A stretch of 44,267 nt of DNA, taken from contig CAAGED010000019.1 in assembly GCA_900768505.1 (NCBI GenBank), positions 1 to 44,267 on the forward strand, in the 5' to 3' direction. Under the pieces are notes generated by a model that made no database searches, was not told the DNA's origin, and was given only the letters and a program-made list of their open reading frames with translations. The stretch is from Lentisphaeria bacterium. GTDB taxonomy: Bacteria > Verrucomicrobiota > Lentisphaeria > Victivallales > Victivallaceae. Below are positions 16,797 through 25,344 of this stretch, one piece after another (the stretch's first letter is position 1; each line of letters begins with the position of its first letter). The translations under genes and the position numbers were made by a program.

Positions 16797-17975
16797 TTAT
16801 TTCTTTCCGGTATTAAGTTTATAAAGGCGTAGATATTCAGCCTCCAAAATGTCGCTCATTTTATGCCAGTCAAATTTGTCACGGGTCAACTCCCGACCTC
16901 GTTTGCCCATTTGAGCCGCCAATTCCGGCGAATCCAAAATTTTGATGGTGTTCTCCATTACTGCCCCTAAATCCCGCTCCGGTACGCAGTAGCCGGTTTC
17001 GTCATTAAGAATTACCTCCGGCGTACCATCCAACTGGTATCCGATTGCCGGTTTACCCCCCGCCAGTGCCTGCACTACTGATCGGGGTAATCCCTCCCGC
17101 ACCGAGAGATGCCATAATACGTTCATCAAGGCAATGTAGCGGTAGACTTGATCCGGCGCTACCAGCCCGGAAAAGTGAAAACGCTCGGCAAGACCGGCCT
17201 GAGTGATTCGCTGGTTTATTTCATTTCGCATGATTCCGTCGCCCACAATCAGAAAATGCAGATCATTGTAGCGGCGTGCCAATTGCAGGGCGCAGGGAAT
17301 GAAATCTTCATACCCTTTTAGAGGAAAAAGCCGCGCCACGCTGCCGATAACTTTTGCGCCTGCCGGAATGCCCAGCTGCTCGCGTAAATTATCTTCCGGC
17401 ACGGCATTGAGAAATTTTTCGATATCCATGCCGCTGTAAATTACCCGGTATTTTTTCGCCGGGGCAATTTTTGCCGCCACACATTGATCAATCATGGCCT
17501 GAGCTACGGCGTAAATCTGATGGCAGTGTTTGGCGGCGAAACGCTCTAAAAATTTGTATATGAAATTTTTCCACTCTTTTTCGTAACGGTGGAACGCCTG
17601 GCCGTGGACGGTATGCACCACCACCGGCACCCGGCGTTTGGCATTCCAGGCGGCACAACGGCCGATAATTCCGGCCTTGGAGGCGTGGGTGTGGACAACA
17701 TCAAAATTTTCCCGCTCCAAAATTTCCTTTATTTCGCAGTAGGCTTTGAAATCCTTTACCGGGTTGATATTGCGAATCAAACTGGGTAGTTCGATAATTC
17801 GAAAATCCGGATATTCCGCTTTTTTCAGCAATTCACCCTCCGGTCCCGGACTTGGCCCGGTAATAAGTACCACTTCGTGCCCCTTGGCAATGTGACCAAT
17901 GATGGTGAAAAGAGTATTTTCCTGAGCTCCCCCCACAATCATGCGGGTGATAATGTGACAAATTTTCATGTGCAT
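16797..17975 (-). CDS. Family 4 glycosyltransferase (GT-B fold)
   Basis: A 392-residue GT4 family enzyme that transfers a sugar from a nucleotide-sugar donor, probably in polysaccharide or glycolipid assembly at the inner membrane. The N-terminal MKICHIITRMIVGGAQENT and VVHTHASKAGIIGR are the acceptor-domain landmarks. The C-terminal half has GSVARLFPLKGYEDF (phosphate loop) and VREGLPRSVVQALAGGKPAIG. In that EX7E motif the second Glu is replaced by Gln, which I regard as a natural sub-family variant. The start is placed at the ATG at 17975 because AAGG lies four bases upstream; M at 17969 is an alternative. It lies 44 bases after comEC. Confidence 0.85.
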   Translation of the reverse strand: MHMKICHIITRMIVGGAQENTLFTIIGHIAKGHEVVLITGPSPGPEGELLKKAEYPDFRIIELPSLIRNINPVKDFKAYCEIKEILERENFDVVHTHASKAGIIGRCAAWNAKRRVPVVVHTVHGQAFHRYEKEWKNFIYKFLERFAAKHCHQIYAVAQAMIDQCVAAKIAPAKKYRVIYSGMDIEKFLNAVPEDNLREQLGIPAGAKVIGSVARLFPLKGYEDFIPCALQLARRYNDLHFLIVGDGIMRNEINQRITQAGLAERFHFSGLVAPDQVYRYIALMNVLWHLSVREGLPRSVVQALAGGKPAIGYQLDGTPEVILNDETGYCVPERDLGAVMENTIKILDSPELAAQMGKRGRELTRDKFDWHKMSDILEAEYLRLYKLNTGKK

Positions 17976-18019
17976 CAATCCTTAACTTTCAGAACAAATT
18001 TTCAATCTCTCTCTTTGCT

Positions 18020-20341
18020 TTATTCCAATTCAAAAACGGTGATTTTCGCCGGAGCAACCCGTTCGCTCAAATCAATTTCAGTGACAAAATCTTTGATTGT
18101 CACGCGTAAAATGGCAAATCTCCCGGTGGAACAGTCCGGATTGGCGGCCGGAGCGTTCTCCCAAATTATGCGGCACCAGGAGGAAAAAATTTCATTATGA
18201 GTTTTTCCCGTTTGAATTTCAAACTCTCCAATCTGGTATAATTTATTGTCAAAAATGCTCAAATCAAGTGCATTGCGCAATGGAATCGACATTTTGGCCG
18301 GATTTAATACAAATCTTTCTCTCGTCAGCAGCTGTAAATTGGGGTATTTTGCCAACATCTCAGTCAAATTGCGGTAGTTGCGGGAATTAATTTTATCGAT
18401 AAATCCTAAATGCCACTCCGCCATGCCACGGCGTAGTTGTCTGGCTGCCAAATATCGCATTGCTTCATAATTGGCGGAATTAACCGCCAGGCCGCCGCCG
18501 CTTCGCCGATTGCCGACCAGAACGGCCGGTGGTTCGGAGGCATAGCGCACAATGGCGACAAATTTTTCCGGCGGGGCAGGGGCGATTACCAATCCGCAAA
18601 TCAGCAAAGATGTACCCAAGAGCATTGAAGAGGCACGACCGCAGGCCGCCAGCAAGATTAATCCGGCGCTCAGGAGCAGTATAATCGGCAACGGTAAATC
18701 CGGCAGGTCAAAAATCTGCGAGTAATCCAATCCGGAGTTGATTAGGAAGTCAATCAGTGAGAAAATTTTGTCAACACTCCAATTGACCGCCCGACTTATT
18801 CCGGGCATCCAGAAGAATCCAAGCTTTATTAGCAGCAGTATAAACGCAGCGAAGACCGGCGGCGCAATCAGCAAATTTATCAATGCCGAAAGGGAGCAGA
18901 AAACTCCGTTGTTCAGCAATCCGACCAGTAATGCACCGCACCAGGCGCTCAAGGTTATAACTGTCATGGCGAATGCTTTGTATTGCCAGCGGAAAAATTT
19001 TCCATAAGCTTGCGCTTTCAACACTCTTGGCAGGAGGCGGCGCTTTCGGGTGAAGAGAAGCCGGAAATCCTGCAGCCGTTTGGCCGCCGCCAGCAGAAAG
19101 AGCGTTATGATAAATGAATATTGGAATCCGATGTCAAATATTTGTTCCGGTGCGTAGTATAAAATCAGCACTCCGGCCCATAAAACCGCATTTACCGGTG
19201 TCAGATTCAACTTAAAAATTCGACTCAGGCAGAAGCAGCTTATCATCACCCAGGCGCGCACCGCCGGAGCGTTGGCGCCGGTAGATACAACGTAAATTAA
19301 CAATATTATAATGACCAGTCCGTAACGCCAGCGCCAAGGCAGCAGGCGCAAAACGTTAAAAAGAATCAGAGCTAAAATTCCGACGTGCAAGCCGCTTACA
19401 GAAAAAATATGAATGGTGCCGGAATCCACATATTGTGCCTTGGACGCATTATCGCCGCTACCCTGCCGGAAGCCGAATAATAACCCGGCGGTCAAATTTT
19501 TATCCCGTTCATCAACCATTCCGGCCGTAACCAGCTGAAGCAGCCGGTTGCGGATTTTGAAGATTATTCCGCAGAGCGATTTGGTCGCGGCGGGGGGTGC
19601 CAGGCATAGTTCGGCATCGAACGAGCCGGCGATATTTTGATTGGCCAGGTAGGCGGCGTAATTGAAACGTTCCACCACACTGCGTGAGACCAATAGTGCT
19701 TGACCGTCCTCGACTTTATAACGATGCATAAGTGTGGGCGGAGCTGGAAATTCCAGCACCCCGGAGAGGAGCAGCTGGTCGCCGTAATTTAATTTGTAAC
19801 GTTGTTCAGGTGTTAAATCTTCCGGCAGGCGCAGCATTACTGCTTCGTTTACAGGTTCAAAGGTCGCCGCTTGCCGAATTTTGATGGCAATCAGTTCGCC
19901 GCGCAGCAATTTGGGAAATGTGATGGCCGGATTTTGATATCCCGGCAAATCGTCGTCGGTCAGGCGGATTATTGCTTCACACTTTGTGTCGCGTCCGTTC
20001 AGTTTTTCCGGCAGACGGATTTGGTGCCGCCAGTTGGCGGAGAAAACGGCCAGGCCTCCAAGAATTACTCCCAGTAGCAGTGCACGGCTTTGCAGTTGAT
20101 AGAAAAAAGTGTTATTGCTGCAGCGTTTTCTGATGGAAATAAGTAGCGCAATACTTATTACGAACCAGAAGCCCCAAAGCGGGAGAAGCAACTGCGGGTG
20201 GGTGTGATTGACCAAGATTAACGGAATAAGTGTGATTAGATAGGGGATACTTGGTTTGTCAGCGCAAAAATCATTCCAGGCCGTTTTCAGATCAGAGCAA
20301 AAACATTTAATTTTGGTATGCAAAAATTTCACATTGTACAC
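18020..20341 (-). CDS. comEC: ComEC/Rec2-family competence membrane channel protein
   Basis: A 773-residue ComEC/Rec2 protein, the inner-membrane channel that passes one DNA strand into the cytoplasm during natural transformation. It has hydrophobic N-terminal segments and an OB-like DUF4131 region (about 80-230). The Competence domain, with the diagnostic HIFSVSGLHVGILALI and about eight membrane segments, spans about 300-590. The last 170 residues sit where other ComEC proteins carry a metallo-beta-lactamase domain. Here I see neither HxHxDH nor the FLDVGQGD entry motif; the aligned pieces (VRYASEPPAVLVG, MAEWHLGF) look eroded. The GTG start lacks a good ribosome site and might lie further in. 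It follows the A10 lipoprotein gene by 32 bases. Confidence 0.85.
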   Translation of the reverse strand: MYNVKFLHTKIKCFCSDLKTAWNDFCADKPSIPYLITLIPLILVNHTHPQLLLPLWGFWFVISIALLISIRKRCSNNTFFYQLQSRALLLGVILGGLAVFSANWRHQIRLPEKLNGRDTKCEAIIRLTDDDLPGYQNPAITFPKLLRGELIAIKIRQAATFEPVNEAVMLRLPEDLTPEQRYKLNYGDQLLLSGVLEFPAPPTLMHRYKVEDGQALLVSRSVVERFNYAAYLANQNIAGSFDAELCLAPPAATKSLCGIIFKIRNRLLQLVTAGMVDERDKNLTAGLLFGFRQGSGDNASKAQYVDSGTIHIFSVSGLHVGILALILFNVLRLLPWRWRYGLVIIILLIYVVSTGANAPAVRAWVMISCFCLSRIFKLNLTPVNAVLWAGVLILYYAPEQIFDIGFQYSFIITLFLLAAAKRLQDFRLLFTRKRRLLPRVLKAQAYGKFFRWQYKAFAMTVITLSAWCGALLVGLLNNGVFCSLSALINLLIAPPVFAAFILLLIKLGFFWMPGISRAVNWSVDKIFSLIDFLINSGLDYSQIFDLPDLPLPIILLLSAGLILLAACGRASSMLLGTSLLICGLVIAPAPPEKFVAIVRYASEPPAVLVGNRRSGGGLAVNSANYEAMRYLAARQLRRGMAEWHLGFIDKINSRNYRNLTEMLAKYPNLQLLTRERFVLNPAKMSIPLRNALDLSIFDNKLYQIGEFEIQTGKTHNEIFSSWCRIIWENAPAANPDCSTGRFAILRVTIKDFVTEIDLSERVAPAKITVFELE

Positions 20342-20373
20342 ACTTTTTACCCACGGCAGTGCAAAAAATAAAA

Positions 20374-20770
20374 TTACGGCTGGGGAAACTTGATGTTCTT
20401 CACCCGGGTCATGCCGATGGGAGTAAACATTTGAGTGGTTAATACCTCAATATAATAGGGTTCCTGGACATTGCCGACCTTCCAGAAGAAAGCGTACAGC
20501 AAGCCGTCCGGACTTTTTTTAAATTCCGGCAATTTTTTTTCAATCAGATTTATTTCGTTTTGATCATCACCAAGTTGGTTTAACGCGTAAGCTTGAATAT
20601 TTTCCAGATGACTCTCCGGTAATTTCTCACGATTCATTTCGTCCTGAAATTTTTTTATTCCGCCGACAATTTCCCTGTTGTTGTCCGGACTTTTGCAGCC
20701 GGAGTTTACGGAACAAAGGGCAGCGATGGCTATTAATAAAGCGCTACTCGATAAACATTTTTTTTTTCAT
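20374..20770 (-). CDS. Signal-peptide protein (probable lipoprotein) with a +1 frameshift in an A10 tract right after the start codon
   Basis: GGAGG lies eight bases before an ATG at 20770, immediately followed by ten adenines (20767-20758 on the minus strand). Reading straight on gives eight residues and a stop. With nine adenines the frame opens into MKKKCLSSSALLIAIAALC, then SVNSGCKSPDNN and a continuous 131-residue protein ending at 20374. The result is a textbook export signal with a cysteine at the expected distance, though the lipobox (NSGC) is atypical. The mature part is Glu/Lys-rich, then GLLYAFFWKVG and YYIEVLTTQM; I do not recognise a family. An internal ATG at 20637 gives only 87 residues without the signal. 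The gene heads the comEC operon. The tract may be phase-variable, corrected by transcript slippage, or a sequencing error. Confidence 0.65.
20758..20767 (-). repeat. A10 homopolymer directly after the start codon
   Basis: Ten uninterrupted adenines (T on the plus strand) follow the ATG. Loss of one, or gain of two, restores the signal-peptide frame. Such tracts are known hotspots for replication or transcription slippage. Confidence 0.9.
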
Positions 20771-21161
20771 ACCGGAAACCTCCTCGAAAGATTGCGTGTT
20801 AGTTTGAGAAATACCTGCAGTGAAAGATAACCGACATATTAATATAATGCAAATTAATTTTGACGTTTTATTCAATTTTTTACTAAAATGGAATGCGATT
20901 GAAAAATCATAAATTTTTTTATTTGTAATAACGTATATTATGTGCTATTTTAATATGCTTGTTGGTAAAATCATAGACCACAGTGTGTTTTATTGGCTGC
21001 CAACTTGTTATACTAATAAAAAAATTGTGACGATTTTTTGCGTGTTTTAACCTTATTTATTGAGAAAAATTACTGCAAATGTATAAAATTGTGCTGTATC
21101 GTTAATGTTGCAAAATTTGTGTTTATCAAAAAAATGGATGATATTTTTGGAGGAAAACAAT
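20771..21161. other. 391-base AT-rich divergent intergenic region
   Basis: This region separates the A10-lipoprotein/comEC operon from the fnl block. It contains a small palindrome TTGGC-T-GCCAA at 20993-21003 followed by TATACT at 21009, which could be part of a fnlA promoter without a good -35. GGAGG at 21149-21153 is the fnlA ribosome site. No gene and no JUMPstart/ops element is visible. Confidence 0.4.
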
Positions 21162-22202
21162 ATGTCTCTTTTTACAAACAAAACTCTTTTAATCACTGGG
21201 GGAACCGGCTCTTTCGGTAATGCTGTGCTTAACCGTTTTTTGTCTACCGACATTGGAGAGATCCGTATTTTCTCCCGTGATGAGAAAAAGCAGGATGACA
21301 TGCGCCATGAATATCAATCCAAATTTCCGGAATATGCGGAAAAAATTAAATTTTATATTGGAGACGTGAGAAATATCGACTCAATTCGCCCAGCAATGGT
21401 CGATGTGGATTATATTTTCCACGCTGCCGCACTCAAGCAGGTGCCGTCCTGCGAATTTTTCCCCATGGAGGCAGTGCGCACCAATGTCATCGGCACGGAA
21501 AATGTTTTGACCGCCGCCATTGACGCCGGGGTGAAAAATGTAGTTTGCCTTTCCACTGACAAGGCAGCCTATCCAGTTAACGCCATGGGCACCAGCAAGG
21601 CCATGATGGAAAAAGTTATCGTTGCAAAATCTCGGACCGTAAAACCGGAAAAAACCAAAATCTGCTGCACTCGCTACGGTAATGTAATGTGTTCACGCGG
21701 CTCCGTTATTCCGTTGTGGATTGAGCAGATCCGCTCCGGCAAGGATATTACCATTACCGACCCAAACATGACGCGTTTTATTATGTCCCTGGACGAGGCG
21801 GTGGATTTGGTGCTGTTTGCTTTCGAACACGGCATCAGCGGTGATATTCTGGTACAAAAAGCCCCGTCCTGCACCATAAAAACTCAGGCTCAGGCGGTTA
21901 TGGAGCTTTTCGACCCGGTGGGAAAAACTAAAATCAAGGTTATTGGCATTCGGCACGGTGAAAAAATGTACGAAACACTGCTTACCAATGAGGAGTGTGC
22001 CAACGCCATTGACATGGGTAATTTTTACCGCGTTCCCTGCGATAAACGCGGCTTGAATTATGACAAATACTTTAAAGAGGGCAGCACCACACGCAATACG
22101 TTGACTGAATTTAATTCCAACAATACCGAATTACTGAATTTGGAGCAGACCAAGTCCAAAATCGCTGCTCTGGCTTATATTCAAAAGGAATTGGAAAAAT
22201 GA
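21162..22202 (+). CDS. fnlA: UDP-GlcNAc 4,6-dehydratase/5-epimerase (FnlA/CapE/WbjB)
   Basis: A 346-residue extended SDR enzyme carrying out the first step of UDP-L-FucNAc synthesis: 4,6-dehydration plus 5-epimerisation of UDP-GlcNAc. The NADP-binding motif is TGGTGSFGN (about 11-19), HAAALKQVPSCEFFP marks the sugar-dehydratase branch, and LSTDKAAYPVNAMGTSKAMMEK carries the Met/Lys-type catalytic pattern of CapE/PseB-like inverting dehydratases. The start is the ATG at 21162, nine bases after GGAGG; an upstream in-frame ATG at 21105 is not supported. The stop overlaps the ATG of fnlB, so the genes are coupled. Confidence 0.92.
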   Translation: MSLFTNKTLLITGGTGSFGNAVLNRFLSTDIGEIRIFSRDEKKQDDMRHEYQSKFPEYAEKIKFYIGDVRNIDSIRPAMVDVDYIFHAAALKQVPSCEFFPMEAVRTNVIGTENVLTAAIDAGVKNVVCLSTDKAAYPVNAMGTSKAMMEKVIVAKSRTVKPEKTKICCTRYGNVMCSRGSVIPLWIEQIRSGKDITITDPNMTRFIMSLDEAVDLVLFAFEHGISGDILVQKAPSCTIKTQAQAVMELFDPVGKTKIKVIGIRHGEKMYETLLTNEECANAIDMGNFYRVPCDKRGLNYDKYFKEGSTTRNTLTEFNSNNTELLNLEQTKSKIAALAYIQKELEK

Positions 22203-23401
22203 ACATACTGGTAACCGGAGCCAAAGGATTTGTCGGCAGAAATCTCTGCGAAGCGTTGAAGTGTATCCGGGATGGCAAGGACAAAACTCATCCTGCAATT
22301 AAGGTGGATAACGTGTTTGAATACGATTTGGACACTCCGCCGGAACATTTGGATGACTTTTGCCGTCAAGCTGATTTTGTTTTTAATTTGGCCGGAGTAA
22401 ATCGCCCGCAGAATGCCGAAGAATTCATGCAGGGGAATTTCGGTTTCGCCTCCACGCTGCTTGACACGCTGAAAAAATACCAAAACAACTGCCCGGTGAT
22501 GATTTCATCTTCCATTCAGGCAACTTGTATCGGCCGTTATGACAGCGATTACGGGCGAAGTAAAAAAGCCGGCGAAGAGCTGATGTTTGCTTACGGTGCG
22601 GCGACCGGAGCCAGGGTTTTGATTTATCGTTTTCCGAATTTGTTCGGCAAATGGTGCCGCCCCAATTACAATTCAGCAGTGGCCACTTTCTGCAATAATA
22701 TTGCCAATGATTTACCGATTCAGGTGAACGACCGCAACGCCCGACTGGAACTGCTCTACATTGATGACTTAATTGACGAAATGTTTCTGGCTTTGGTTGG
22801 CAGGGAGCACCACTGCTCATTTAACGGTGTTGAAACCGTTTTCGAACGGGATGGCAAATATTGTGCCGCCGTGGTCACCCACAAGGTGACATTGGGGGAA
22901 ATTGTCGATTTACTGCATAATTTTGCGGAACAACCCAGTACGCTGATTATGCCGGAAATTCCTGGCAACTCGTTCGCCAAAAAATTATATTCTACCTACT
23001 TGTCTTACCTGCCTGAAACGAAAGTCGCCTTTTCGCTAAAAATGAATGTTGATGCCAGAGGTAGTTTCACTGAATTACTGAAAACCGTCAACTGCGGCCA
23101 AGTGAGCGTTAATATTTCCAAGCCGGGTATTACCAAAGGAGAACACTGGCACAATACCAAGTGGGAATTTTTCATTGTGGTTTCCGGGCATGGCCTGATT
23201 CAGTTGCGTAAAATCGGTTCGGATGAAGTAATGAACTTCGAGGTGTCCGGAGCAAAAATTGAGGCAATTCACATGCTGCCCGGTTACACGCATAACATTA
23301 TAAATTTATCGGAAACGGAAGATTTAGTGACTGTAATGTGGGCCAATGAACCATTTGATCTTAACCATACGGATACCTTCGGCGAAAAGGTGATGCGATG
23401 A
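22199..23401 (+). CDS. fnlB: UDP-2-acetamido-2,6-dideoxy-hexos-4-ulose reductase/epimerase (FnlB/CapF/WbjC)
   Basis: A 400-residue bifunctional protein for the second step of UDP-L-FucNAc synthesis (C3 epimerisation and C4 reduction). The N-terminal SDR half has VTGAKGFVGRNL and YGRSKKAGEE (Tyr/Lys). The C-terminal third is a cupin with GEHWHNTKWEFFIVVSG, whose His/Glu residues hold the metal in CapF. This two-domain build is diagnostic for CapF. It overlaps fnlA by four bases and the following acyltransferase gene by four bases. Confidence 0.93.
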   Translation: MNILVTGAKGFVGRNLCEALKCIRDGKDKTHPAIKVDNVFEYDLDTPPEHLDDFCRQADFVFNLAGVNRPQNAEEFMQGNFGFASTLLDTLKKYQNNCPVMISSSIQATCIGRYDSDYGRSKKAGEELMFAYGAATGARVLIYRFPNLFGKWCRPNYNSAVATFCNNIANDLPIQVNDRNARLELLYIDDLIDEMFLALVGREHHCSFNGVETVFERDGKYCAAVVTHKVTLGEIVDLLHNFAEQPSTLIMPEIPGNSFAKKLYSTYLSYLPETKVAFSLKMNVDARGSFTELLKTVNCGQVSVNISKPGITKGEHWHNTKWEFFIVVSGHGLIQLRKIGSDEVMNFEVSGAKIEAIHMLPGYTHNIINLSETEDLVTVMWANEPFDLNHTDTFGEKVMR

Positions 23402-23901
23402 AACTTTATATTTTGGGCGCCGGTAAATATGGCCGGGTGATTGAGGATATTGCCGAACAAACCGGCAAATACGATAAAATTTTTTTTCTGGATGACATGG
23501 CAACATGTGCAATTGGGAAATGTGGTGATTTTATCAAATACATCGCCGGGGATGCTGAATTTTTTGTCGCATTCGGCGATAATGCAATGCGACAGAAATG
23601 GATTGAGCAAATTGTTGGGACACCAGCAGTTTTGACAACAATTATTCATCCGACGGCTTACATCAGTCCAAAAGCAAAGATTAAATCGGGATGTGCAGTA
23701 TTGCCGAAGGCATTAATAAACACCAATTCAGTATTATCCCGGGGGGGTATAATTAACAGCGGAGTGATTATAGACCATGACGTGTCGGTCGGTGAATATG
23801 CTCATATATGCGTAGGGGCGATTGTCAAGGCGGACAACAAAATTCCGGCTGGAATTAAGATTGAAGCCGGGGTGGTGATTGAGCGTGCAGAATACAAATA
23901 A
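23398..23901 (+). CDS. NeuD/PglD-like sugar O- or N-acyltransferase
   Basis: A 167-residue protein combining a PglD/NeuD N-terminal Rossmann-like domain (YILGAGKYGRVIEDIAE, about 1-80) with a short left-handed beta-helix of hexapeptide repeats (HPTAYISPKAKIKSGCAV, INSGVIIDHDVSVGEYAHI). Relatives acetylate amino-sugar nucleotides or sialic acids using acetyl-CoA. The putative catalytic His is in IIDHDVSVG. It overlaps fnlB by four bases (ATGA), so it is almost certainly part of the same glycan pathway, perhaps modifying FucNAc or a related sugar. The UDP-L-FucNAc route itself needs no acetyltransferase, so its substrate is an open question. Confidence 0.85.
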   Translation: MKLYILGAGKYGRVIEDIAEQTGKYDKIFFLDDMATCAIGKCGDFIKYIAGDAEFFVAFGDNAMRQKWIEQIVGTPAVLTTIIHPTAYISPKAKIKSGCAVLPKALINTNSVLSRGGIINSGVIIDHDVSVGEYAHICVGAIVKADNKIPAGIKIEAGVVIERAEYK

Positions 23902-24123
23902 CTGATTATATCATGTGCAAAGGGGATTGACGGCGAAAAATCGAACCAATTTGTCACTCCGCCGAAAAATCACATTTGCGTTGGCAGATTACGCCTTGGT
24001 GTTGATTGTCGTGCTTCCGGTCTGATACAGGGGAGTTGCTTTAATTAAATTTTTTCTCAAAAAAATTGGAGCTGTTCAATAGTATATAATTTCTAACTGC
24101 AGATCAAAAGCCTTAGGCCAAAT

Positions 24124-25311
24124 ATGGGAACACAATTAGCTCAAACTCAAATTGATTTACTGAAAATACTTGCTTGCTCGATCAAAAATCAGAAATATGA
24201 TTCTGATGAGATAGTGGATTACTCTGCGCTTTATAACGAGAGCATGGCTCAGACGGTGTTTCTGCAAACAATTTCTGCGTTGGATTTGGATAAAATTAGC
24301 GATATTGACATAAGAAAAAATTTTTCAATTGCCGCATTGCGCCAAATGGGTCACAATTTAAAAATTCATGCCCAACATGGTTATGTACATAAGGTGTTGC
24401 ATGACAATAATATTGATTATTGCATACTCAAGGGAAGCGCATCGGCTTATTTTTATCCACGACCATTGTTGCGTATGATGGGAGATGTAGATTTTTTGGT
24501 CCGGAAATCGGATGTGCAACGGGTGGAAAATTTATTTAAACAAGATGGATTTGTACCACTGAAGGAGCACCATATCTGCCATATTGTGCTTCAAAAAGAG
24601 AAAATACACTTGGAGATGCATTTTGCGCCGGCTGGCATGCCGGACGGAAAAAACGGTGAGCTTATCTGCGGGTATTTGGCGGATATTTTCGACAAGGCAG
24701 AACTTGTTCAAGTGGAGGGTGCAACGTTCCGACGGCCATCATTATTTCATCACGGGTTGATTTTGTTGATGCATATGTATCAACATTTATTGGCGGAAGG
24801 AATTGGGTTAAGACATGTATGTGACTGGGCACTATGGATTAATTCAGTGGATGAAAAATTCATTGAACAGGAATTTAGAGAAAAATTATTGAAGTGTGGC
24901 TTATGGGAATTTGCCCGAATACTCAGTTGCTTATCGTTTAGATATCTGGATATTCCTTTCCGGAACTGGATGGGGGAGATAAATGATAAATTGCTTGATG
25001 ATTTAATGCTTGATATTTTTCATGGCGGAAATTTTGGGTGTTTGAATTCTGAACGGGAAAAACAAGGCTGGGCAATATCAAGCCGCGGCAAAAACGGAAT
25101 TGCAAAAAATAATTTTTCACAATTATTTCATACCGCTAACTCAATTACCGAAAATAAATTTCCAATTTTATTCATGATACCAATTCTCAGGTATTGTGGC
25201 ACATTGTTGTTAATATCGAGATATTTTTTTAAAGTTATGGCAGGAAAACGGGAAAATATAAATCTGCCACGCCTGCTTTCAGATGCAAAAAAAAAGAAAA
25301 TATTTATATAA
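24124..25311 (+). CDS. Nucleotidyltransferase-fold protein (NTP_transf_5, PF14907-like)
   Basis: A 395-residue soluble protein. The central part reads DYCILKGSASAYFYPRPLLRMMGDVDFLV, the LKG...YP...R..GD(V/I)DFLV signature of the uncharacterised nucleotidyltransferase family often found in exopolysaccharide clusters. The two Asp of GDVDFLV and the later HLEMHFAP fit a beta-polymerase-like metal site. Substrate is unknown. It sits between the acyltransferase and fnlC, splitting the fnl genes. Its codon use and base composition are visibly more AT-rich (many AAA, ATT, TTA) than its neighbours, hinting at a separate origin. A 222-base gap without a gene precedes it. Confidence 0.75.
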   Translation: MGTQLAQTQIDLLKILACSIKNQKYDSDEIVDYSALYNESMAQTVFLQTISALDLDKISDIDIRKNFSIAALRQMGHNLKIHAQHGYVHKVLHDNNIDYCILKGSASAYFYPRPLLRMMGDVDFLVRKSDVQRVENLFKQDGFVPLKEHHICHIVLQKEKIHLEMHFAPAGMPDGKNGELICGYLADIFDKAELVQVEGATFRRPSLFHHGLILLMHMYQHLLAEGIGLRHVCDWALWINSVDEKFIEQEFREKLLKCGLWEFARILSCLSFRYLDIPFRNWMGEINDKLLDDLMLDIFHGGNFGCLNSEREKQGWAISSRGKNGIAKNNFSQLFHTANSITENKFPILFMIPILRYCGTLLLISRYFFKVMAGKRENINLPRLLSDAKKKKIFI

Positions 25312-25344
25312 AAAATTTCATTTATTCGAAACGGAGAATTAATA

